Below, piece after piece: positions 55,239 through 64,000 of a stretch of 64,000 bases of DNA. Source of the stretch: Collybiopsis luxurians FD-317 M1 (taxonomy: Eukaryota > Basidiomycota > Agaricomycetes > Agaricales > Omphalotaceae); contig KN834751.1 of assembly GCA_000827265.1 (NCBI GenBank), positions 502,113 to 566,112 on the forward strand, read 5' to 3'. Below the pieces are notes generated by a model. It was not told the DNA's origin. It made no database searches and saw nothing but the letters and a program-made list of their open reading frames with translations. Within the stretch, counting starts at the first letter, position 1. Each line of letters begins with the position of its first letter. Made by a program: the position numbers and the translations under genes.

Positions 55239-57552
55239 CTAAAAGTCCCAGAGCGTTCCCTGCAGTAGTTTATCAGACAAGATTTTAACAGTGGCCAGAA
55301 CGTGGTCACTTACAAAGGCTGGAATCCCCGCCTCCTTGCACCCTTCCATCATTTCCTTATTCCCTATCCAATTCGAAGTGATGAACACGATCTCGGCGTT
55401 CCAAGATTCATACACTTCTTTTATCAGTTTCATTGTGTCAGGCCGACCACCTGGTGTTGGACAATTTTCAATATTGCACTTAATTGAAAAGTACAGTATG
55501 AGCGCACCTCTTTGTTTTGAATCCCAGAGTAAGACTCGACCTTGGAGATTATTGTGGATCAAGCCTGCTATCGTCGGCCCAAAAGTCTTCTCCTGATCAG
55601 AACCAATCCAGATGAGGTACCTAAAAAGGTTGTATGAGTTCTTGTGTCATGTATACGGCCAATACAACGCGCTCACCAATCTGGCGACTAAATTACATTC
55701 CACAAATGGAAGTGAGTAGGACAGATTTTCAGGCACCGAGGATGTACGCACCTGTAGACATGTTGACAAGGCTGCACCCAGACCTGTCCCAGTGCAAACT
55801 CGTATACCTCTCTGTAACGGGGTGAGTTTACAACGTGCTATGATATCAGGGGATAGTGGCTCACCTTGTAAAGAGCAGACGTATTGGAAACTCCAGCAAA
55901 CTAGATTTTAATATCAAATCAGCTACACCGACGGACTTGCATACGGGTGGCGATCATACCTTGAGCTGGCGAGTCCATATATGCGTAGGAGGATTTTTTA
56001 CAAGACTTTTAGTGAAATCCCCTTGGACACCGCAGATTAAGTAGTGGCAGTTGGAGTTTACGCCCTCCCTAAAATGATCCGACAATGAGTACTAGGAAGT
56101 CAAGGCTGAGAATGCAAAACCACATACGAAATGATACCGAAAGCATGGTACTCCATAACGGCACTTAGCGAAATTCTCGCTAGGAGCCCTTGTTGCATTC
56201 CTCGCTCGAATTTAAGGACAGCAACTTTTGGCGAAGGCTTTAAGCATCGAGTATATGAGTATTTGAAGAGCTCAATAGAGAGCAACAACTCACTATCTCT
56301 ATTTCCACCTTTACGCGTCTAGTCACGGTCCATGGCCAGACAATGCTAACATGCGTTCCAGTTTCAGCCCACCGAACATAAGGAACGGATTACCATACAC
56401 TTACAGGAAGGTCATCATCACCGCGAACCAGACGTCCTGCTGTTTAAAAATATGTCTCCCGTTGGCATTCCATGAGTGTGTCTCATAGTCGTAGGAATCC
56501 CCAAGGACTACGAAAACCCAGGCTGAAAATTTGTAGGTTATTAGATTTGTACACAAAAGAGGCTTCATCCGATACCCACTACTCAAAAGTCCCAGCCTGA
56601 TATTGAAATGAGATAAGAAGAACAATCAGGAAGAGGATCAACGTACCATCCAACAAAACGGTGATGACGCTCGAATACACTGTATAACAGAAGCATTAAT
56701 TCTCTGAATTGAGCGCGACAAGCTGAACTCACTTGTGATGGGTGTTGCGGACCCATGGAAATGCAGACAAGATGGACACAGCTATAGCAACATTTGTGAT
56801 TATACCCATGGCTAAAATCGCGTCGTGGGTATTGCTGTGGTTTATGAAGTTCAGCACAACCTTGAAGACAAGCCACATAAATCCAGACGTCGCGCATCCT
56901 GAATGTATGCCCCCTAGATGCTGCAATACGGATGTACAGGCCAGACGGAAAGCCAGAGGTGTCCACTGCAAGAGTATATTTAGTATTCAGGAGGGTAATA
57001 GAGGAGAGAGAGAAGACAACCTTTGCGAAGAGGGTATTGACGAATAGATACAAAAATCTTCCGAAGAGCTCGTTTCGTACAAGGAGGGCAGTCTGCAAAT
57101 TCCCCAGAATGAAGGCACTGGTGTATTCGCGTGGATACTGCCAGACACCGGTAGCTGCAAGCACTAGACCGATAACATTTAGGATGATCGTTAATGTAAA
57201 AAATTTCCTGTAGGAGATCCGATGAGATCAATGTAACTGCGGAAGACAGCGGGAAGATGTTTGGGTACCTGTAAGTGTTGAACCAGAGCTGGAACTTGAT
57301 CCAACGGGAAATCTTTGGCCGCGCCGCAGCTGGCTTGAGAGGCAGAGGCGGTGGCTTAATGACGGCCAAGGACTCGTCTTTCTCCTTCAGATTTGATACA
57401 GATTCGAAAGGTTCGTTGTGAAGAGTGGAAGTCTCTGATTCCGGAAGCTTCCCTTCGACTTTTATCATGGTCAAGGAATTTAGAGTACTAGCCACAGATG
57501 GCATGTGTTCGAGAATGCCCCGCTCGGCGTCGTCGTAGACAGTAGCAGACAT
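55239..57552 (-). CDS. TmpA-like integral membrane flavoprotein
   Basis: Fungal membrane protein related to Aspergillus TmpA, an oxidoreductase-like protein that regulates asexual development. The start at 57552 gives MSATVYDDAERGILEHMPSV. A cytosolic tail of about 120 residues ends in SRWIKFQLWFNTYRKFF. Membrane helices follow: GLVLAATGVWQYPREY region, NELFGRFLYLFVNTLFAKWT, GCATSGFMWLVFKVVLNFIN, HDAILAMGIITNVAIAVSIL, then VFERHHRFVGW and SWVFVVLGDSYDYETHSWN. The cytosolic half shows VAVLKFERGMQQGLLARIS, SAVMEYHAFGIIS, HYLICGVQGDFTKSLVKNPP, a nucleotide-binding motif RVCTGTGLGAALSTCLQ, WYLIWIGSDQEKTFGPTIAG, GRPDTMKLIKEVYESWNAEI and a final exon GTLWDF. About 12 exons. The last intron (55260-55313, 54 nt) has no stop in frame. 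Confidence 0.88.
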
Positions 57553-59296
57553 ACTGAGCCCCACAAAGTCAGGTAGGAAAGAGGGAGACTGGGAGTGGAC
57601 TTAGGCTTTCATCTCAGAAAATGAGTCTTTTATACAATTTCCTCCCAAGGGGAAGAGCGATGCATGCCGCGATAGGATAGGACAAGAGAAAGGGCCGGGT
57701 CCGCAGACGGTCAAATTACCTTATCCTATGAACTTACAATCGCTCAACAGAATGAGCAAATCATCCCGATGTCAACGAGAAATCTGTTTTCGTGTGCATG
57801 GTCCAAGTCGCAGACTCAGAGTCGCAGTAGTTGAGCTGTGTCTGCGCGCCGAATTTGAATAGAGGCGAGAGGTTGCCGACGGTACACAAGACATAGGCAC
57901 GATATCTACTAAACTTAATTTGTGAAAAGCTCCTAGCCGGGAAACGAATCCCCCGACAGGTTGTCCTTGATGGACAGGAAAACTCGTAACAGACGTCGGA
58001 AGCACATTTTTCCAATCACGACGACCTGTCGAAAGCTTGATTATCTTAATTACCAGCTGCGTACAACGCAGTCTTGGATAAGCTCTGATATCTCACTTTA
58101 CTTCCTAGGTGCGAAATGCTCTAACATTCCGGAAGAAAATAAAGGACAGGCTTAATATCAATCTCATCCCGACCAGCTAAATAAAAAAAAAACATAAGTA
58201 TCGCCGAACGGTACGGTAATTAATGTCTGGGGATCAACGAAGGCACTGTGCCTTGTACTGTTGTCTGTCAAGATCTTGTGAGTAAAACACGGACACGCGT
58301 AGCCACGAGGACTCAACTGAGGACTGGAAAGTAGCCGACAGAAGATGGGAAGATCAGATATTACCCCATTTAAAAGTCCAATTAATGCTTAATTTTGAAA
58401 GATCACTATGCGCCTCACCAAATGTAAACAAAATTCCGAGTGTTGTACTTCGAACACTGCATACAACCACACTCAGTGGATCCAGCCACTGGAATTGAAA
58501 AATCATCTTCACTCTGTCCGAATTATTATCGTTCGGCTTTCGACAGAGGCTTTCCCGTTTCTGCGTTCGTGGGCAGTGGGACAGCAACATATGCCGTTAG
58601 GGTGCCTCCGGAAGACCAAAGTGGATGCGACGAGCATTAGTAGCCTTGCGGAGTAGGTGGGTATGGTGGCAATAACACATGTTAGCAACAGATAGTAGAA
58701 CATTATTGACTGTTACTATTGCGTTCCAGAATCAGTTTGTATAGAGTAGCCGAAAAGCGTCAAGGCACCCGATGTCGGGTAGAACCACCCGTTATCAGTG
58801 GCTATCAGTGGAGGGACGAGGCCTTGAGATGCCGAAGTCAACTATGCCGAATAATGTAAGAGTCAAGGCATAGTGAGTCATCGCGCGCGTGTATTCTGTG
58901 ACACTGTAAAGGTTCCGTGGGCGTACCTAGCGGAGTCCGTCGGACTTGAGGGTATCCGAAGGACGTGTATACGATATGGCCTTACGCGTGCTGACCAACT
59001 TGCCTCGAAGGAAGGACATCAAAAAATCAGAGTCTAGACGGTATACGTAGAGATGAGGGACCTAAATCCAAATATTTTGTACTTACCGTTACGGGAGGGA
59101 TGCTGGAGCCGTGAAACGGTCTCGTGATTTCAGATTGATGAGATCACATGAGATTCAGAGATAAGGCTTATCTTTCCAAATGGGGATAATATTTGATCAG
59201 GCGCCGAATGGCTTTAAATTTTTTTCTTCTTTCGAGTCATCTTGTCCAAACTTGTTTCGAGCCTTGGCAGTGTAGGCAGCCAGGCTGAGTGCCAGA
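57553..59296. promoter_or_regulatory. Large divergent intergenic region, TmpA-like / CPA2
   Basis: 1,744 bp, the longest gene-free stretch in the window. A possible TATA-like AAATTTTTTT run lies at 59217-59226, close to the CPA2 start. Short palindromes occur (for example AGTCCG-T-CGGACT near 58938). No supportable gene, transposon ends or long repeats were seen; frames here are short and do not splice together. It could hide a small non-coding or fast-evolving gene. Confidence 0.45.
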
Positions 59297-62200
59297 ATGA
59301 GCTTCATCCGACCACAGCTCACCTATTCCTGGTCTAGGCAGTTCTCCCGACCTTGCGCAAGATGGTTTCATCAATCACGCGTCTCTCTGGGTCTCGGCCC
59401 TACTAATCCTGTACGCGCCGTGGCTGCTCCCGCAGTGGGTTCATATGCTCCCAAAGACGGTGAACACGTCTTGAACTCTCCCTCAGAACTTGCTAGAAGA
59501 ATCTCTGCTAAAGTTCTACCAAAATTACCTCGACCTGACGTCCAAAAAGTCGTCGTAGTAGGCTCTGGCGGTCTTTCCATCGGACAAGCCGGAGAATTCG
59601 ATTATTCGGGCTCACAGGCTCTCAAAGCCCTCAGTGAAGAGGGTGTCCAGGCTGTCCTCATAAATCCGAACATTGCTACTTGGCAGACTTCGCACCAGCT
59701 CGCTTCAGAGGTCTATTTTTTGCCCGTTACCGCCGATTACGTTGCATACGTCCTCGAAAAAGAGCGTCCAGATGGAATCCTTCTTACGTTCGGTGGCCAG
59801 AGTGCGCTCAATGTAGGAATTGCCTTAGACAGGATGGGTGTCCTGGAGCGATTGGGTGTTAAAGTCCTTGGCACACCTATCAGGACCCTCGAAGTGTCCG
59901 AAGATCGGGATCTATTCGTTCAGGCTCTTAAAGGTTTTTTTTTACCTCTTGTTCGTTATTAAGCGTCGATTCTCATTCTATTCAACAGAAATTGATATTC
60001 CTGTCGCGCAGTCCACGGCTGTATCATCAGTCAACGCTGCACTTGCTGCCGCAGAGACCATTGGTTATCCCGTTATCCTTCGTTCCGCCTTTACTCTCGG
60101 TGGACTGGGCTCCGGTTTTGCGAACAACCCAGATGAATTGCGTGACCTTTCGGCGAAAAGTCTTAGTCTTAGTCCTCAAGTGCTAATCGAACGAAGTATG
60201 AAAGGCTGGAAGGAACTCGAGTATGAAGTTGTTCGAGATGGTGCTGATGTATGTATCTGTACGCCGAAAGGACTTTCTTCCCTAATGGCTCTCGATAGAA
60301 CACCATCATCTGCTGCAATATGGAAAATTTTGACCCTCTCGGCACGCACACCGGTGACTCCATCGTAGTCGCACCCTCCCAGACACTCCCAGACGATGAA
60401 TACCATATGCTTCGTTCTGCCGCGCTCAAAGTTATCCGTCATCTTGGCGTCGTCGGAGAATGCAACATCCAGTACGCGTTAAACCCCAACTCCAGGGAGT
60501 ATTGTGTCATCGAGGTCAATGCCCGGTAAGGACCGTCCTTTATTCTGTAACTGCGACAAACTTATCAACATCATTTCTAGTCTGAGTCGATCAAGGTATC
60601 TTCATTTCTGACTGTTTACCATTGGTCCTAATGCCGTTGTAGTGCTCTTGCTTCAAAAGCAACTGGGTACCCACTCGCGTACACTGCGGCAAAAATTGCT
60701 CTAGGTTACACCTTGCCAGAACTCCCAAATGCTGTCACCAAGACTACTACGGCCTGCTTCGAGCCTTCACTGGATTATATCGTCACTAAGATACCAAAGT
60801 GGGATTTAGCCAAGTTTTCCTCACAGGTCAACCGTCATGTTGGTTCTGCCATGAAATCTGTTGGAGAAGTGATGGCCATTGGCCGTACGTTCGAGGAAAG
60901 CCTTCAGAAAGCCATCAGACAAGTCGATCCTCGGTGGAAAGGTTTTGAGGTCTACATCGAGCCTGAGGATTTAGATGACGCATTGAGCAAACCTACTGAC
61001 ATGCGGCTGTTCGCTATTGCCTATGCGATGTACAAGAAAAACTATACCGTGGACCAACTGCACGACTTAACCAAAATTGACAAGGTATATTACCTGAAGT
61101 ATCAGCTTTGAACGTCTTCTGATCGTACCACAGTGGTTCTTATACAAAGTTGACAACATTGTTCAGACTCACCACGCACTCAAAGCAGCTGGATCCCTCG
61201 AAAATATCGACAAGGAACTTATGACTCGTGCAAAACGCATGGGCTTTGCTGACGCTCAGATTGCTGACCTCGTTTCGACAACTGAAGATCAAGTCCGAGC
61301 TCACCGTAAATCCTTCGGCGTCACTCCTTTCGTAAAGAGAATTGATACTCTTGCTGCCGAGTTCCCTGCTCACACCAACTACCTCTACACGACTTACAAT
61401 GCGTCCGAACACGATGTCGAATTCGACGAGCATGGCACTATGGTTCTCGGTTCCGGTGTTTACCGTATCGGCAGTAGCGTCGAGTTTGATTGGTGCGCCG
61501 TTACCTGTGCCCGTAAATTGAGGGATATGGGCAAACGCACCATTATGGTCAACTACAATCCGGAAACTGTTTCCACCGACTTTGACGAGGCTGATCGATT
61601 ATACTTTGAAGAACTTGGTTATGAGCGAGTAATGGATATTTACGAGCTTGAACAGGCTCAGGGTGTAGTTGTCAGTGTAGGAGGTTCGTTTGGTCTGAGC
61701 TCCTCAAAGTCGGGCTCAAGGTTGAAATTCATTTTTTTCTACAGGCCAGCTTCCACAGAACATTGCGCTACGGCTCAAGCAGACAGGTGTCAATGTGCTA
61801 GGAACCGATCCCGAGCAGATTGATAATGCAGAAGACCGGCATAAGTTCTCCTCTGTACTCGATAGCATTGGCGTAGACCAACCTGAGTGGGCCGAGGTAA
61901 CGACTGTGGATGCTGCCAAGCAATTCGCCAATAAAGTCGAGTAAGTGAAAGGAGATTTACGATCGGCTTGCGCTAAACCCCTGTGACGTCTAGGTACCCG
62001 GTCCTCATTCGTCCGTCTTATGTCCTTTCCGGTGCCGCCATGAATGTTGTCTATCAGGAATCAGATCTTGAATACAAGCTGTCCGCCGCCGCCTCAGTTT
62101 CACCATTACATCCGGTCGTTATCACCAAGTTCATCGACAATGCTCAAGAAATCGATGTCGATGCTGTTGCACACCAGGGCAAACTCCTGATACATGCCGT

Positions 62201-63268
62201 CTCCGAACACGTTGAGAATGCTGGTGTCCACTCTGGTGACGCCACCCTTGTCCTTCCTCCTTTCTCTTTGACAGAAAGCGACATGACTCGCCTTAAAGTC
62301 ATTGCCGAGAAGGTCGCTTCCGCCTTCAAGATTTCTGGACCATTCAATATGCAAATTATCAAGAAGCCAAGTGAAGGCTCGGACGAGGCTGAGCTCAAGG
62401 TTATCGAGTGCAATCTGCGAGCATCTCGGTCCTTCCCTTTTGTCTCCAAGGTTCTCGGCCGCAATTTCGTCGATGTCGCTACCGCAGCCATCGTAGGCCA
62501 GGACGTCCCTGAGCCTGTTGACCTTATGGCCCAGAAACGCGACTATACAGCCATCAAGGTGTCGCAGTTCTCATGGACTCGTCTTCCTGGTGCAGATCCC
62601 TTCCTTGGAGTTGGTAAGAAACACAGCTATAGTGCTTCAGGATATCTACTGACTCCTGAATCCTCAATAGAAATGGCGAGTACTGGCGAAGTTGCTAGCT
62701 TCGGAAAAGACATTCATGAGGCGTACTGGGCATCATCTCTGAGTACCACGGGATTCAAAGTACCTCGCGCAGGCTCGGGTATGCTCTTGGGTGGCGACGT
62801 GACCAAGCCGGAGATGACCGCTGTAGCAAAGAAGTTGTTTGAATTGGGCTTCAAGCTCTATTGCTCATCGCCGGAGGTAGAGGAATTCTTAAACAACATA
62901 CCCTACGTATCCGCCAAACGAATCTTTTTCCCAACCAAGGACAAGAGAAAGTTACGAGAAGTTTTCGACGAATATGACATTCAGTGTGTCATTAATCTCT
63001 CCAGCTCTCGTGCTACGTCTTTCACAGACGAAGACTACGTCGCTCGACGGTGAGCTTCTGCCGTTATATTAGGTGAATTCTGTACTAATGTCCTCCTAGA
63101 AATGCTGTCGATTTCGGGTTCCCATTACTTAACAATGCCCGTAATGCTCTACTTTTCGTTGAGAGTCTAGCCAAGAAAATACCACAAGGTGGCTTAAAAG
63201 GCTATGTTGAAGGACGTATACCCTCTGAGGTGAAGTCGTGGCGAGAATTTGTCGGAACACGAGTTTAG
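59297..63268 (+). CDS. CPA2: Carbamoyl-phosphate synthase (arginine-specific), large subunit
   Basis: Makes carbamoyl phosphate from ammonia delivered by the small subunit, bicarbonate and two ATP, feeding ornithine transcarbamylase and arginine. A mitochondrial presequence is likely ([20 protein letters not shown], then [13 protein letters not shown]). The first carboxyphosphate half has [72 protein letters not shown] and [20 protein letters not shown]. The oligomerisation domain follows (about 60900-61400), then the carbamate half: [60 protein letters not shown] and [20 protein letters not shown]. The C-terminal MGS-like regulatory domain ends WREFVGTRV. No glutaminase or ATCase domain is attached, unlike the pyrimidine enzyme, so it is the arginine-specific form. 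Stop TAG at 63266-63268. One intron (62614-62670) is stop-free. Confidence 0.95.
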
Positions 63269-63372
63269 GAGGATGTATGTAGCTGCAGCAAAAAGAGCGA
63301 GTGAGCTCTGTAATTTAGTTATCGGAATAAATATGCTAGAATTTAAATAACAAATAACTTCGCATTCTCTTT

Positions 63373-64000
63373 CTACATCCCGGGTGCAGAAAGTTGGTTC
63401 TCGTCGAGTTCTTCTCGAATCATTCCGGTCCCATCTCTGATCATGAAGTCGTCCACGTTTGTAATTTCTCGGTCAAATGCAAATTTTCGGACTAGTTCAG
63501 GATCCAAAACACCTTGGACTGCGTCCGCAACAACGCGACCGATGACGGGAATAAACTAGGGCAATATTGGCTACGGAAGAGTCCCTCTCCAGAGATTGCT
63601 ATGGTACGAACCTTGAATGCATGACCACTTCCCCCAGTAGCGAATAAAACTGAAGCATCCTTTGGATGTCGACCGATGATCCAGTCTCCATCAGGAGAGT
63701 CATTATACCTGCTAGGCTCAAATGAAGCGGGAAAAGTACAACGCATGGTCGTTTGCTTCTCACCAACATAGTCGAGTGCTCGAAAACGGCTTTTTTGCAA
63801 GTTCGGGATACACAGCCGCCAACCCGTCCCGTAGTTGTTGAGCATATGACGTTGGGATGAACAAGCCGTCCTTTGGGTGTGTCACAACCGTTCGTGGAGT
63901 TGAAATGCCATTGACAGTGTGGGTGAACCCAGGAGCATGTATCGCCATCTTTACGACTCCATTCTCCGTTGGCTGTGGTAACATGAGTTAGACTTTGTCG
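63373..64000 (-). CDS. FAD-dependent oxidoreductase, fructosyl-amino-acid-oxidase type (3' part)
   Basis: C-terminal part of a DAO-family flavoenzyme; the 5' part lies beyond the right edge. Visible: TENGVVKMAIHAPGFTHTVN, TSYAQQLRDGLAAVYPELAK, KPFSSTRLCW joined across an intron (about 63713-63767) to YNDSPDGDWIIGRHPKDASV, then LFATGGSGHAFK joined across a second intron to FIPVIGRVVADAV. It ends ENQLSAPGM-stop (63373-63375). The motif TRLCW with later GGSGHxFK is typical of fructosyl amino acid oxidases and L-saccharopine/pipecolate oxidases, which bind FAD covalently through a Cys. The substrate cannot be decided. No PTS1 is seen at the C terminus, unlike many fungal relatives that end SKL/AKL. 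It converges with CPA2. Confidence 0.82.

Noticed and set aside
55239..57552. Two or three separate genes for the NAD-binding part and the membrane part
   Set aside because: The segments follow in order the known TmpA layout (membrane helices, ERHHRFVGW, nucleotide-binding part, GTLWDF) and join with short introns.

Overview
This window is nuclear DNA from a filamentous fungus, most likely a mushroom-forming basidiomycete (Agaricomycetes). The evidence is intron-dense genes with short GT-AG introns (about 45-70 nt), moderate GC content, short intergenic gaps, and an ordinary eukaryotic gene complement: SWR1, VPS11, KAP104, HRD3, a PKA catalytic subunit and mitochondrial CPA2. I cannot name the species. 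No rRNA, tRNA, CRISPR array, origin or intact autonomous transposon was recognised. Exon joins were inferred by reading splice signals and family conservation, so individual boundaries may be off by a few bases.

Layout. 1-3.5 kb: a damaged or partly modelled hypothetical gene, a 422-bp CACTA-like MITE, and a hypothetical multi-exon gene. 4.5-10.1 kb (minus): transportin KAP104 and a monocarboxylate-type MFS transporter, the latter divergent from the succinate/fumarate carrier SFC1 (10.8-11.9 kb, plus). 12.1-15.0 kb (plus): a tandem pair of paralogous genes with a homeodomain-like region and identical intron positions. 15.2-29.4 kb (minus): SWR1, PKA catalytic subunit, a GNAT acetyltransferase and VPS11. 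29.6-32.7 kb (plus): ATP synthase subunit j and a molybdopterin (sulfite-oxidase-like) enzyme. Next come a minus-strand subtilase (32.8-34.5 kb), a GT49 glycosyltransferase (35.3-36.9 kb), a D-2-hydroxyacid dehydrogenase (37.3-38.5 kb), and a convergent pair of unknown genes around a local segmental duplication (38.9-41.4 kb). These are followed by a small unknown gene, an aldo/keto reductase, and a C2H2 zinc-finger gene with a decayed partial copy just downstream (42.4-47.7 kb). 48-52.4 kb (minus): a SWIB/DEK-C protein and HRD3/SEL1L. At 53.6 kb PTAR1-like and REX2 are head to head with 30 bp between start codons. Then follow a TmpA-like membrane flavoprotein (minus), CPA2 (59.3-63.3 kb, plus) and the 3' part of a fructosyl-amino-acid-oxidase-like gene that runs off the right edge.

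The genes do not form one pathway or a biosynthetic cluster. Most are housekeeping genes (nuclear import, chromatin remodelling, vacuolar and ER trafficking, mitochondrial metabolism, arginine synthesis). The less ordinary features are the divergent homeodomain-like pair, the segmental duplication that copied the 3' ends of two convergent genes, the MITE, the zinc-finger gene fragment, three GC-AG introns, and a near-perfect CGG...CCG palindrome in front of the hydroxyacid dehydrogenase. I did not find a clearly new multi-gene system.
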